In this document: one piece after another, positions 7,653 through 17,600 of the stretch
How the letters are laid out: each line of letters opens with the position of its first letter
How positions within the stretch are numbered: position 1 is the stretch's first letter
The notes under the pieces: model-generated
The model's input: the letters and a program-made list of their open reading frames with translations, nothing else
What the model was told of the DNA's origin: nothing
Databases searched by the model: none
Position numbers and translations under genes: made by a program
Source of the DNA: Pontibacterium sp049603715
GTDB taxonomy: Bacteria > Pseudomonadota > Gammaproteobacteria > Pseudomonadales > Balneatricaceae
Assembly: GCA_049603715.1 (NCBI GenBank)
Contig: JBMYSW010000001.1
Location: 124,001-188,000 of the forward strand
Direction of reading: 5' to 3'
Length of the DNA: 64,000 nt

Positions 7653-10600
7653 ATGCTTTCATTGCGTGGAGCACCCGCTCTCTCAGCTTTTCGACACGAC
7701 AAACTACTGTCTACTTTAACTCAGCGTGTACCCGCTGTAACAGGTGTTTATGCAGAGTTTGTTCACTTTGCTGACGTGACTCGTGAAATTACCGCTGAAG
7801 AGCAAGCGGTGTTAGAAAAGCTTCTTAAGTACGGCCCAAAAGCTGACGTGCAAGAACCTAACGGTCAGTTGTTTTTGGTGACACCTCGCTTGGGCACCAT
7901 TTCTCCTTGGTCCTCAAAGGCTACGGACATTGTCCATAATTGTGGCCTTGATGCAATTAAACGAATTGAGCGTGGCGTTGTTTATTACGTAAGCTCAGAC
8001 GCTCCTCTTAGCGAAGCCGATGCGCAAGCGACAGCTGCTGTGCTTCACGATCGCATGGTTGAGGTGGTCCTACCTGCGCTAGATGACGCACAAGCATTGT
8101 TTGCAGAAGAGCAGCCTGCTCCGCTAGCCACAGTGGGTATTTTGGCGGGTGGCCGCGATGCACTTGTAGCGGCAAACCACCGCTTGGGCTTGGCACTGGC
8201 CGAAGACGAAATCGATTACTTGGTAGAGGCGTTTGTTGGCCTAGACCGCGATCCAACTGACGTTGAGCTAATGATGTTTGCTCAAGCAAACTCAGAGCAC
8301 TGCCGTCACAAAATCTTTAATGCCTCTTGGGACATCGACGGCGAAGCGCAAGAAAAGTCGTTGTTCGGCATGATCAAAAACACCAATGAGTTGGGTGGCG
8401 AAGACGTACTGTCTGCCTACAAAGACAACGCATCGGTGATTCGTGGCGCTAAAGGCGGCCGCTTCTTCCCAGACCCAGAATCTAAGACTTACGGTTACAA
8501 CCAAGAAGATATTCACATCTTGATGAAGGTTGAAACCCATAACCACCCAACAGCGATTGCCCCTCACTCAGGTGCGGCAACTGGTTCGGGTGGTGAGATC
8601 CGTGACGAAGGTGCGACGGGGCGTGGTTCTCGTCCTAAAGCCGGCCTTAACGGCTTTACGGTTTCTGGCCTACGTATTCCTGGTTTTGAGCAACCTTGGG
8701 AACTTGATTACGGTAAGCCAGAGCGCATCGTGACGCCGCTGGATATTATGATTGAAGGCCCAATTGGCGCGGCTGCATTTAACAACGAATTTGGTCGCCC
8801 GAACCTAACGGGTTACTTCCGTACCTTTGAGCAAGAAGTAAACGGCGCGGCAGGTAAAGAAGTCCGTGGTTACCATCCGTGATGAGCACGTTGAGAAGGG
8901 CGATATCCCTGTAGGCGCTCGCCTTATTTGCTTGGGGGGCCCAGCGATGCAAATCGGCCTTGGTGGCGGTGCTGCGTCTTCTATGTCTTCGGGTAGCTCT
9001 TCAGCTGACCTTGATTTTGCCTCTGTACAGCGTGATAACCCAGAAATGGAGCGTCGTTGTCAGGAAGTGATCGACCAATGTTGGCAGCGTGGTCACCTAA
9101 ACCCAATCGCATTTATTCACGATGTGGGTGCGGGCGGTTTGTCTAATGCCTTCCCTGAGCTTGTTAAAGACGGTAACCGCGGCGGTAACTTTGAGCTTCG
9201 TAACGTAAACAACGATGAGCCGGGCATGTCGCCATTGGCAATTTGGTGTAACGAAGCGCAAGAGCGTTACGTGTTGGCAGTGGCCGAAGAAAACATGGAG
9301 CTGTTTGAAGAAATTTGTCGTCGTGAGCGTTGCCCATACGCAGTAGTAGGTACAGCGACAGAAGAAATGCACCTAACGTTGACTGACGAGCACTTCAAAA
9401 ACAGCCCAGTTGACCTACCTATGAGCGTGCTATTTGGTAAGCCACCAAAAATGCACCGCAGCGTAGAGCGTAAAGCTTACGATGTAGAAGCCTTTGACGG
9501 CCAAGGCATTAACCTTGCCGAAGCGGCAGAGCGCGTACTTAAGTTGCCAACCGTTGCTTCTAAGTCTTTCTTGATTACCATTGGCGACCGCTCTATTACC
9601 GGTCATGTTGTGCGTGACCAAATGGTTGGCCCATGGCAGGTGCCTGTAGCAGACTGTGCCGTAACAACCGCTGCTTACGATAGCTACGCCGGTGAAGCGA
9701 TGGCCATGGGTGAGCGTACCCCGCTTGCGTTGGTAGACTCGCCAGCCTCTGGTCGTATGGCCATTGGTGAAACCATTACTAACTTGGCATCTGCAGCGAT
9801 TGAGAAGTTGAGCGACATTAAACTGTCGGCTAACTGGATGTGTGCTGCGGGCCACCCAGGCGAAGACGAAAAGCTTTACGACACCGTAAAAGCGGTGGGT
9901 ATGGAGTTGTGTCCTGAGCTAGGTTTGACCATTCCTGTAGGTAAAGACTCTATGTCGATGCGTACGGTTTGGAACGACGGCGACGAAGAAAAGTCGGTAA
10001 CGGCACCTATGTCGTTGGTGATTTCTGGTTTTGCGCCAGTAACGGACGTACGTAAGTCACTTACACCTCAGCTACTCACTGACGAAGCCTCTGACCTTAT
10101 TTTGATTGACCTAGGTAACGGCCAAAACCGTTTGGGTCTTTCTGCGTTGGCGCAGGTTTACCAACAAGTGGGTCAAAACGTACCGGATGTTGACGACAGC
10201 TCTGCACTTAAAGCCTTCTTTAGCGCAATTCAGGCGCTCAACACCGAAGGTTTGATTAAGGCATACCATGACCGTTCGGACGGTGGTTTGTTCGCAGCCG
10301 TTGCCGAAATGGCCTTTGCAGGTAAAACCGGTGTTAACTTGTCGCTAGATCTTCTTGCGGATAGCGAAGCAGACGTAGTACCTGCGCTATTTAACGAAGA
10401 GCTAGGTGCTGTGATTCAGGTTGCTAGCAGCGATACCGAAGCGGTATTGGCGATTCTATCTGAGGCGGGCTTGGCTGAAGAAAGCAAAGTCATTGGTCAG
10501 CTTAACAGCAACGACAGCCTTGATATCGCATTTGATGGCGAAACTCTTTACACCGAAAGCCGTACACAGCTTTACCGCTGGTGGGCGCAAACTTCTTACG

Positions 10601-11529
10601 AAGTTCAAGCTCTACGTGATAACCCAGAGTGTGCGAAGCAAGAATTTGACGGCTTGCTTGATGCAAACAACCCAGGTTTAAGCGCGTCGCTAACCTTCGA
10701 TATTAACGAAGATGTGACCGAGCCATTCGCTAACGCCTTTATTAACACAGGCGCTAAGCCAAAAATGGCGATCTTGCGTGAGCAGGGCGTAAACGGCCAA
10801 ATCGAAATGGCAGCTGCTTTTGACCGCGCGGGTTTTGAGGCGGTTGACGTGCATATGAGCGACATCTTGGCAGGCCGTATTTCGCTAGACGAAATGAAAG
10901 GTTTAGTTGCTTGTGGTGGCTTCTCTTACGGTGACGTATTGGGCGCTGGTGAAGGTTGGGCGAAGTCTATTCTGTTTAACAACAGCACGCGTGACCAGTT
11001 CACTCGCTTCTTTAACCGCACAGATACCTTCGCATTGGGTGTGTGTAACGGTTGTCAGATGATGTCTAACTTGAGCGAATTGATTCCGGGTGCAGAGCAG
11101 TGGCCACACTTTGTTCGTAACAACTCTGAGCAGTTTGAAGCACGTGTTGCCATGGTTGAAGTGCAAGAAAGCCCATCTATCTTCTTGGCTGATATGGCAG
11201 GCAGTAAGATGCCAATCGCTGTGGCACACGGTGAAGGTCGTGCAGAATTTGCTGCAGCTGACCAGCTAGATGCGATTGCACAGCAGCAGCTAGTTGCCTT
11301 GAAGTATGTGGATAACTACGGCCAAGCGACTGAAACTTACCCAGCTAACCCGAACGGCTCACCACAAGGTGTGACAGGTGTAACCACAGCAGATGGTCGC
11401 TTTACGATCATGATGCCTCACCCAGAGCGTGTTTTCCGTGCGGTTCAAAACTCTTGGGCACCGGCCGAGTGGCAAGAAAACGGCGCGTGGATGCGTATGT
11501 TTGCTAACGCTCGCCGTTGGGTGGGCTAA
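7653..11529 (+). pseudogene. purL: Phosphoribosylformylglycinamidine synthase, broken by an internal deletion and frameshift
   Basis: PurL converts FGAR plus glutamine and ATP to FGAM in purine synthesis and is normally one chain of about 1,300 residues. Here the N-terminal 409 residues (7653-8882, starting MLSLRGAPALSAF) end in VRGYHP and a stop. The remaining protein (from TIRDEHVEKGD, frame open from 8866) continues in another frame to a normal C-terminus with the glutaminase Cys in GVCNGCQMMSN. The conserved HKPIM-x-AGG-x-G loop of the synthetase domain between them is missing. Both halves are otherwise well conserved, so the lesion is recent or a sequencing/assembly error. The ATG at 7653 is preferred over a GTG at 7611 by homology. 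No other PurL is in the window. Confidence 0.93.
8869..8878 (+). other. purL: Predicted 35-bp deletion junction in purL
   Basis: The sequence GGTTACCATCCG fuses the codons for G-Y to those for T-I-R. In intact PurL about 12 codons separate RGY from IR, while here a single base remains, implying loss of 35 bp and a frameshift. If the ancestral codons were GGT-ACC-ATC at the right edge, two TACCA pentamers would lie exactly 35 bp apart, which fits slippage between microhomologies. The ancestral sequence is reconstructed, not observed. Confidence 0.7.
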
Positions 11530-11632
11530 GCAAAAAGCCATTAGAGGGTATGAGTGCCCCGAAGGTGTTGCTCATACCGTTAATGCCGTTAATGGATTAG
11601 CGGCGCGATTAAAGTGTTAAATAGCGTGCCAT

Positions 11633-11669
11633 AAAAAAGCGAGCTTCCTTTAAGGGGCTCGCTTTTTTA
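11633..11669. terminator. Bidirectional terminator between purL and yciI
   Basis: AAAAAGCGAGC and GCTCGCTTTTT form a perfect stem flanked by A- and T-tracts between two convergent genes, so it can serve both strands. Confidence 0.85.
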
Positions 11670-11696
11670 TTGCCTGCTAAAAATTAGCAGAGGTAA

Positions 11697-11996
11697 TTAA
11701 GGCAATACTTTTTTGTAAGGCTTAACCGTTACTTGTGCGTATACACCCGCTTCAACGTAAGGGTCGGCATCGGCCCATGCTTGCGCAGCTTCTAGGCTTT
11801 CAAACTCGGCAATGACCGTGCTGCCAGTAAAACCCGCTTCACCTGGGTCTTCACTGTCTACTGCTGGCATAGGGCCAGCAACCAATAGGCGGCCTTCTTC
11901 GTTTAGGGCTTTTAGGCGCTCAATGTGAGCAGGGCGAGCCTTCATGCGCAGTGGTAGGCTGTTTTCTACATCTTGCGAAAAAATAACGTAGTACAT
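11697..11996 (-). CDS. yciI: YciI family protein
   Basis: This small (99-residue) ferredoxin-like-fold protein of the YciI/YCII family starts MYYVIFSQDVENS and has the conserved RPAHIERLKALNEEGRL segment with its His. E. coli YciI has a weak hydrolase-like or unknown role. The ATG at 11996 is chosen because GGAG lies 6 nt before it; an in-frame ATG 12 nt upstream overlaps that ribosome site. It follows yciB with a 39-bp gap, a conserved gammaproteobacterial pairing. Confidence 0.9.
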   Translation of the reverse strand: MYYVIFSQDVENSLPLRMKARPAHIERLKALNEEGRLLVAGPMPAVDSEDPGEAGFTGSTVIAEFESLEAAQAWADADPYVEAGVYAQVTVKPYKKVLP

Positions 11997-12035
11997 AACT
12001 TTCTCCAAAAAAGGCAGCGTTGGCTGCCGTCTAAC

Positions 12036-12575
12036 CTATTTGTCTTCTTTGGGTAGGTATTTAGAAATATAAACACCCTGCACCAAGATAAATACAAGGG
12101 TAAGGCCCAACATGCCAAAGAGCTTAAAGTCGACCCAAATTTCTTCGCTAAAGGTGTAGGCAACAAATAGGTTTACGCCGCCCACCGCAAAGAAAAAGGC
12201 AATCCAAGCCCAGCTTAGTTTTAACCACGCATGGCTAGGAAGGTTGATGCTGGCACCCATTAAACGTTGCACGATCGGCTTGTCGCCAATGTAGTGGCTG
12301 CCTAAAAAAGCTAAACCAAACAACCAGTTAACGATACTTGGCTTCCATTGGATAAAGGTTTTGTCCTGAAACGCAACGGTAGCACCACCCAAAACCACTA
12401 CAAGCACCAAGGTGACAAGCTGCATTTTTTCGATGGTTTTGGTTTTAAACCAGGTGTAGGCCATTTGCAGTAAAGTCGCAGGAATGAGTACGGCGGTGGC
12501 CAAAATGATATCGTCAGTGTTTTTGTAAACAACAAAGAAAATAACGATAGGTAAAAAGTCTAACAGTAACTTCAT
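12036..12575 (-). CDS. yciB: Inner membrane septation protein A (YciB)
   Basis: This 179-residue protein has about five transmembrane segments and the family start MKLLLDFLPIVIFFVVYK. Related motifs seen are KPSIVNWLFGLAFLGSHY and the C-terminal WVDFKLFGMLGLT. YciB is an inner membrane protein linked to envelope synthesis and intracellular septation; its molecular activity is not established. It is divergent from rnm and precedes yciI, as in E. coli. Confidence 0.93.
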   Translation of the reverse strand: MKLLLDFLPIVIFFVVYKNTDDIILATAVLIPATLLQMAYTWFKTKTIEKMQLVTLVLVVVLGGATVAFQDKTFIQWKPSIVNWLFGLAFLGSHYIGDKPIVQRLMGASINLPSHAWLKLSWAWIAFFFAVGGVNLFVAYTFSEEIWVDFKLFGMLGLTLVFILVQGVYISKYLPKEDK

Positions 12576-12731
12576 AGGGTTTAGCGGCTCTTATGGTCGT
12601 AATTGTTAGCGCCACAGTATAAATGAAGTGGGTGCGCGAATTAACCGATAATTTGTAGGCTGTTATCTGGCCTCTAAAAGCGTATGATGAATCTATTATC
12701 AAAGCTCGCGAGTTTTACCTAAAGCCTTTAT

Positions 12732-13592
12732 ATGATCGAACAACCTTCCGCAGCGCCGCTTCGCTACGACTTACACATGCACACGACCGCCTCCGACGGC
12801 ACCCTTAGCCCACAGGCTTTGGTTGACCGTGCCAACGAGCGTGGCCTAGGCCTCATCGCCATTACTGACCACGACACCATGGATGGCGTAATTCAATTGC
12901 GCAACCAAGGCGAGTTAGGCGACTTGCAGTTGGTTTCGGGTGTTGAGCTTACGGCGCAACTCGACGGTCGAGTCTTACATATCGTTGGTTTGAACCTAGA
13001 CGAGAACAACCAAGGGCTCGCAGCTTATTTTGAAGAGCTACAACAGCTTCGCCAGCGTCGTTTAGAGGCGATTTGTACGCGTTTAAGTCGCACTGGAGTG
13101 AATGGCCAAGCAGTGCAAACCAAAGCTTTTGAGTTGGCAAATGGCGCAAGCCCTGGCCGACCGCATATCGCCCGTGCCATGGTGGCGCTAAATATCGTTA
13201 AAAGCGAACAGGCGGCATTTAACCAATATTTGGGTACGGGAAAGGTCGCCGACGTTAAAATGTCGTGGCCAAGCCTACAGCAAGCCATTGAAGTGATAAA
13301 AGCCGCTGGTGGCGTTGCTGTTTTGGCGCACCCAACGAAATATAAAATGACCATGACCAAAGTGCGTCGTGTGGTTGATGAGTTTATTGAGTTAGGTGGC
13401 GAAGGTATTGAGGTGTCGTATACCGGTATTGGCCCTGATCACATGTTTTACCTTATTCGCTTAGCAAAAGAAAAAGGCTTGTTTATTTCGGCCGGAAGCG
13501 ATTTTCATAGCCCAAGCCATGGCTGGACGGATATTGGTAAGTTTCCTGCGATTGAAGTGGGCGAAAGCCATATTTTAAATCGCCTTATTTAA
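12732..13592 (+). CDS. rnm: 5'-3' exoribonuclease RNase AM (PHP domain)
   Basis: The 286-residue PHP-domain phosphoesterase has metal-binding motifs DLHMHTTASDGTLSP at the N-terminus, AITDHDTM near residue 45, AVLAHPTKY near residue 200 and SAGSDFHSP near the C-terminus. The E. coli homologue (YciV/TrpH, renamed Rnm) trims short RNAs and matures rRNA 5' ends. It stands upstream of yciO in the same orientation, matching the conserved yciB-rnm-yciO-rluB neighbourhood. Confidence 0.93.
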   Translation: MIEQPSAAPLRYDLHMHTTASDGTLSPQALVDRANERGLGLIAITDHDTMDGVIQLRNQGELGDLQLVSGVELTAQLDGRVLHIVGLNLDENNQGLAAYFEELQQLRQRRLEAICTRLSRTGVNGQAVQTKAFELANGASPGRPHIARAMVALNIVKSEQAAFNQYLGTGKVADVKMSWPSLQQAIEVIKAAGGVAVLAHPTKYKMTMTKVRRVVDEFIELGGEGIEVSYTGIGPDHMFYLIRLAKEKGLFISAGSDFHSPSHGWTDIGKFPAIEVGESHILNRLI

Positions 13593-13738
13593 TTCGCTTT
13601 TAAACCCAGAGCGTTTATTGGGAATGATGCTTTTATTTATTGGTTTTTAGTTTAAGGCTTAAAAAACGAAAGTATTGGGTTGTTCGTAACTTCTTTTATT
13701 CACTATAATACCGATTAGGTTTTGAACGAGGCGATTAA

Positions 13739-14359
13739 GTGAGCCAGTTTTTTCAGATTCACCCAGATAACCCGCAAAATCGACTGATTCAACAAGCAGT
13801 CGAATTGCTTAAATCGGGTGGTGTGGTGGTTTATCCTACCGATTCTGCCTATGCGTTGGGCGCGGTGTTGGGTAATAAAGGCGCGTTAGAAAAAATCAAA
13901 CGCATCCGAAAACTCGACGATAAACACAACTTTACCCTCGTTTGCCGAGACCTAAGCGAAATTGGTACTTATGCAAAGGTAGATAACCAAGCTTATCGGT
14001 TATTAAAAATGTTAACGCCCGGCGCTTATACATTTATTCTACCCGCCTCATCTGAAGTACCCCGTAGGATGCTTCACCCAAAACGCAAAACCGTGGGTAT
14101 TCGTGTACCCGATAACCGGATTGCAATGGCCCTCGCTGAGGCCTTGGGTGAGCCGATGGTAAGTACGTCACTTATTATGCCTAATGACGATATGCCATTA
14201 ATGGACCCTTATGAAATACGCGATCTCCTTGAGCATGAAGTTGCTCTGGTGATTGATGGTGGTTACTGCGGTATGGAGGCAACCACCGTCCTTGATTTGA
14301 CCAATGGTGTGCCAGAGCTGGTGCGTCAGGGGGCAGGCAGTATCGAGGGTGTTATCTAA
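13739..14359 (+). CDS. yciO: YciO, Sua5/YrdC-family threonylcarbamoyl-AMP synthase-like protein
   Basis: The 206-residue protein starts (GTG) as MSQFFQIHPDNPQNRLI, almost identical to E. coli YciO. It shows the family segments VVYPTDSAYALGA, RIRKLDDKHNFTLVCRDLS, KRKTVGIRVPD and STSLIMP. The family forms threonylcarbamoyl-AMP for tRNA t6A, but YciO proteins are paralogues of the essential TsaC and their in vivo role is less clear. The GTG start is supported by alignment, not by a strong ribosome site. Confidence 0.92.
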   Translation: MSQFFQIHPDNPQNRLIQQAVELLKSGGVVVYPTDSAYALGAVLGNKGALEKIKRIRKLDDKHNFTLVCRDLSEIGTYAKVDNQAYRLLKMLTPGAYTFILPASSEVPRRMLHPKRKTVGIRVPDNRIAMALAEALGEPMVSTSLIMPNDDMPLMDPYEIRDLLEHEVALVIDGGYCGMEATTVLDLTNGVPELVRQGAGSIEGVI

Positions 14360-14414
14360 TTTTAGGTTTGTCGAGTACACCGAAGTGTGCGGATAAAAAT
14401 GGGTGGATTAAAAT

Positions 14415-14801
14415 ATGTCTGAGTTTCAAAAGATCTTAACGCGTAAAAACTCTCTACGTAAAAACTGTGCAGAATTATCTGCAGAGCAACTAAACAAAGT
14501 TATTGCAGATTTAACTGAGCTTGTAGACGAAAAGCGTTTAGAAGAAGAGCAACAAGCGCAAATTGAAGCGCAAAAAGCGGCTAAGATTGAAGAAATTATT
14601 CGTATCATGAAAGAAGGCGAGATTGATATGAGTGAGCTTTCTGGTTTGGCTGAATACTCAGCTAAAAAGAAAGTAGAAGCTAAATACCGTTTAACAACTG
14701 AAGACGGTGAAGTAGTGGAGTGGTCTGGCCGTGGTCGTACCCCCGCTGCATTTAAAGCTAAGTTTGACGAAGGCTTTACTAAAGACGACTTTTTGATTTA
14801 A
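14415..14801 (+). CDS. hns: H-NS family nucleoid-associated protein
   Basis: The 128-residue protein has an N-terminal helical, glutamate/lysine-rich oligomerisation region (residues 1-75) and a C-terminal DNA-binding domain with the H-NS core WSGRGRTPAAFKA near residue 103, ending KDDFLI. H-NS silences AT-rich, horizontally acquired DNA through minor-groove contacts by the G-R-G/Q-R loop. It is followed by its own terminator. Other H-NS paralogues may exist outside the window. Confidence 0.92.
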   Translation: MSEFQKILTRKNSLRKNCAELSAEQLNKVIADLTELVDEKRLEEEQQAQIEAQKAAKIEEIIRIMKEGEIDMSELSGLAEYSAKKKVEAKYRLTTEDGEVVEWSGRGRTPAAFKAKFDEGFTKDDFLI

Positions 14802-14832
14802 GTCGTTTGACTCATGCCGTGAGGCATTATTG

Positions 14833-14862
14833 AAGCTCGGGCATTATTGCTCGGGCTTTTGT
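14833..14862 (+). terminator. hns: Terminator of hns
   Basis: AAGCTCGGGC and GCTCGGGCTT around ATTATT look like a direct repeat but pair over 10 positions as RNA using two G-U wobbles. TTTTG follows. Confidence 0.65.
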
Positions 14863-14901
14863 TATTTATGGCGGCAATGTTTGCTGCTAGGAGTGAATTC
14901 C

Positions 14902-15753
14902 ATGAAAGACGAAAAACTTCATAAAGTATTAGCGCGCTCGGGTACTGGTTCGCGTCGCGAAATGGAACGTTGGATTGCCGCAGGTCGTGTGCAGCTCAAT
15001 GGCGAAGTGGCGACTTTGGGTGATCGCGTAACGGCAAAAGACCGTGTAGTGGTTGATGGCCGTGAAGTTAAGCTCGTGTTCGATCGCGAAGCGCCAAAGC
15101 GTATTTTGCTTTATAACAAGCCGATTGGTGAGGTGTGTACTCGTAACGACCCTGAAGGGCGTGCGACGGTATTTGACCACCTGCCTCCGCTGCGCGATGG
15201 TCGCTGGATTGCGGTGGGGCGTTTGGATATTAACACCTCGGGTTTGTTAATTTTTACCACCGATGGTGAGTTGGCCAATACCTTGATGCACCCTTCAGCT
15301 AACATCGACCGTGAATATGCGGTACGGGTGTTGGGTGAAGTGAGTGATGCTACCCTCGAAACTCTCAAAAAAGGGGTGTTGCTCGACGATGGTATGGCGA
15401 AGTTTACAGATGTTCAGTACTTTGATGGTGAAGGCGCTAACAAGTGGTATCACTGTGTGGTTATGGAAGGTCGTAACCGAGAAGTACGTCGATTGTGGGA
15501 GTCGCAAGAGCTTAAAGTGAGCCGCCTAAAACGCGTTCGCTATGGGCCTGTGTTCTTGCCAAGCGATATTCGTGCAGGTACATGGAAAGAAATGACGCCA
15601 AAAGAAGTGTCTGAGCTGTCTAAGATGTTTGGCTTGTCCGGCGCGAAAGGCCGCAAGTTAACCGTGGCAGAGGAAGAGCAAATGGCACGTCGTTACAAGC
15701 GTCAAAAAACACGCCGTAGCGATGACCGTGTGCGTCAAAACCACGATGAATAG
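14902..15753 (+). CDS. rluB: 23S rRNA pseudouridine(2605) synthase
   Basis: RluB makes pseudouridine 2605 in 23S rRNA. The 283-residue protein has an N-terminal S4 RNA-binding domain (KLHKVLARSGTGSRREMERWI) and an RsuA-type catalytic domain with the active aspartate in VGRLDINTSGLL and the later motif GRNREVRRLW. The basic C-terminal tail fits rRNA binding. I chose the ATG at 14902 because TAGGAG precedes it and the S4 domain begins there; a longer frame open from 14830 runs through the hns terminator and is rejected. Confidence 0.94.
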   Translation: MKDEKLHKVLARSGTGSRREMERWIAAGRVQLNGEVATLGDRVTAKDRVVVDGREVKLVFDREAPKRILLYNKPIGEVCTRNDPEGRATVFDHLPPLRDGRWIAVGRLDINTSGLLIFTTDGELANTLMHPSANIDREYAVRVLGEVSDATLETLKKGVLLDDGMAKFTDVQYFDGEGANKWYHCVVMEGRNREVRRLWESQELKVSRLKRVRYGPVFLPSDIRAGTWKEMTPKEVSELSKMFGLSGAKGRKLTVAEEEQMARRYKRQKTRRSDDRVRQNHDE

Positions 15754-15786
15754 ATAAACGCTTTTTGCTTAAGTGTTTATACAAAG

Positions 15787-15822
15787 AAAAGGGCCATGGT
15801 TTTGAATCATGGCCCTTTTTTA
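15787..15822. terminator. Bidirectional terminator between rluB and yciK
   Basis: AAAAGGGCCATG pairs with CATGGCCCTTTT around a 10-nt loop, with A- and T-tracts on either side, between convergent genes. Confidence 0.88.
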
Positions 15823-15851
15823 ATGCTTGCTTATGTTTGTTTGCGGAGGTG

Positions 15852-16595
15852 TTAGCCCTGTGCGTCGAGGCTTTTACCGTTGGTGCCAATGCTGTCGTCA
15901 CTCATAAGGTATAAGTACACGGGTAAAATATCTTCAGGCGTTGGCAGGGTAAAAGGATCTTCTGCTGGGTAGGCAGTGGCACGCATTTGGGTGCGTGTTG
16001 CCCCTGGGTTAATGGCGTTTGCTCGTACGTTGGAGGTGTTGTCCAATTCGTCGGCGAGGGTTTCCATTAAGCCTTCGGTAGCAAACTTAGATACGGCGTA
16101 AGCACCCCAGTAGGCGCGACCTTTTTTACCCACACCCGAGGAGGTGAATACCACAGAAGCATGGGGTGCAGCCTCTAGTAGTGGCATGAGCGCTTGGGTG
16201 AGTAAAAATGGCGCATTGACGTTAATTTGCATCACTTGCTGCCAAGTGCTGGGGTCATAGTCGGAAAGCGCCGTTCTTAACCCTAAAATGCCAGCGTTGT
16301 GGAGCAGTCCGTCCAGTCGGCCAAACTCGTTAATAAGGGTTTGGGCTAGTTCGTTGTACTCGTGCTCGCCAGCGCTTTCGAGGTTCATTGGTACCAGAGC
16401 TGGCTGCGGGTGGCCTTCGGCTTCAATTTCGTCGTAGGTGGCTTCGAGTTTATCTAGGCTGCGGCCCAACAAGATAACCGTCGCGCCGGCTTGGGCGTAA
16501 GCCTTTGCTGCGGCTTTGCCGATACCGTCGCCAGCACCGGTTACAAGAATCACTTTGTCTTTTAAGCAGAGGGGAGGAGCGGTGTAAGCAAACAT
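15852..16595 (-). CDS. yciK: Short-chain dehydrogenase YciK
   Basis: This 247-residue SDR has the nucleotide-binding motif TGAGDGIGKA near residue 20, NAG at about residue 100, the catalytic serine in FTSSG and YxxxK in YAVSKFA. YciK is a conserved SDR of unknown substrate. The yciK-mupP-ubiG order is the same as in Pseudomonas. It is separated from mupP by about 240 bp, so it may have its own promoter. Confidence 0.9.
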   Translation of the reverse strand: MFAYTAPPLCLKDKVILVTGAGDGIGKAAAKAYAQAGATVILLGRSLDKLEATYDEIEAEGHPQPALVPMNLESAGEHEYNELAQTLINEFGRLDGLLHNAGILGLRTALSDYDPSTWQQVMQINVNAPFLLTQALMPLLEAAPHASVVFTSSGVGKKGRAYWGAYAVSKFATEGLMETLADELDNTSNVRANAINPGATRTQMRATAYPAEDPFTLPTPEDILPVYLYLMSDDSIGTNGKSLDAQG

Positions 16596-16816
16596 GGTCG
16601 TACCTCTCTATATCTCTATGTTGCTCTAACTCTATATTTCTATAAAGCTTATGCGGTCTATGCATTCGTTGCAGCCTATTCGGCTGATCGTTACTAGGGC
16701 TGTAGGATGGCTAAGCACAACCTATGCTTTCACCAAAAAGCTGCCATTTTAAACGCTTGTTGCCGTCTTACCTTGTTGTGTTGCAAGGAATGAGTCGTTT
16801 AAGTGGCAAAGCTTAT

Positions 16817-16844
16817 AAAGTTAAACCGCGTAAAGTTAAACCGC
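16817..16844. repeat. 15-bp tandem duplication over the mupP stop codon
   Basis: AAAGTTAAACCGC occurs at 16817-16829 and 16832-16844. The second copy contains the mupP stop codon (16836-16838 on the minus strand), so the first is a duplicated tail lying just outside the gene. Confidence 0.75.
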
Positions 16845-17501
16845 TAGTAGCGTTTCAAGTAATGGCTTGAGTTGACGCGGGTCGCTAACGGCGTGGTCTG
16901 CTCCCCATGGTGCCGTGGACGTTGGGCCTTCGTCAAGGTATCCCCACAAGGCTGCAATGGTCATCATGTTAGCGGCTTTACCACTTTCTATGTCTCGGGC
17001 ATGGTCGCCCACATAAATGCAGTCGCTAGCTTCAAGACCTAGGGTTTTGCTGGCAAGCCACATAGGCTCTGGGTGGGGTTTAGGCTGGCTTACGTGCTCT
17101 GGGCAAAGGGTAATGTGACTACGCTTATCAATGCCAAAGCCTTCGAGCAGCGGCGTGGTAAAACGCTCGGGCTTGTTGGTGATAATGCCCCATGGGACTT
17201 TGTGCTGGTCAAACCAGTCCAGCAGCTCGCCAAGGCCATCAAAGTATTGCGAGTCTTGGTAAATGTGGCTGCTGTAGTGGTCAAGTAATGTTTGGGTGAG
17301 GCGAGCAAATTCTGGGTCGTCGCGCTCAATAGCAAAGGCGTCGGCGATCATGGCGGCTGCGCCGTTAGAAACCTGCGTACGCGCTTGAGCGTAGCTAATG
17401 GCGGCTTTGCCTTCACCTTCTAGGGTTTTACTTAGCGCGAGGTAAAGGTCCGGTGCGGTGTCGATGAGGGTGCCATCTAAATCGAATAATACTGCTTTCA
17501 T
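16836..17501 (-). CDS. mupP: N-acetylmuramic acid 6-phosphate phosphatase MupP (HAD family)
   Basis: The 221-residue HAD phosphatase has the nucleophile motif DLDGTLIDT at residues 7-15, motif II in GIITNKP, the conserved lysine in QPKPHPEP and the acidic pair in YVGDHARDIE. It resembles phosphoglycolate phosphatase Gph. Its location between yciK and ubiG matches Pseudomonas mupP, which dephosphorylates MurNAc-6-P in the cell-wall recycling route that bypasses de novo UDP-MurNAc synthesis. Context is the main reason for calling MupP rather than Gph; the glycolate genes at 33-36 kb keep Gph possible. Confidence 0.78.
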   Translation of the reverse strand: MKAVLFDLDGTLIDTAPDLYLALSKTLEGEGKAAISYAQARTQVSNGAAAMIADAFAIERDDPEFARLTQTLLDHYSSHIYQDSQYFDGLGELLDWFDQHKVPWGIITNKPERFTTPLLEGFGIDKRSHITLCPEHVSQPKPHPEPMWLASKTLGLEASDCIYVGDHARDIESGKAANMMTIAALWGYLDEGPTSTAPWGADHAVSDPRQLKPLLETLLAV

Positions 17502-17600
17502 AGCGGAGCCTCTTAAGTAGCCGAGCCTTTGAGTCGTAATATTGTTAACTGTAATGCCTACAGGCGCGACGACTTTAAACGCATCAAATGCCGAATCAGA

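Noticed and set aside
14830..14901. N-terminal extension of RluB
   Set aside because: The added codons run through the hns terminator and no ribosome site precedes them.
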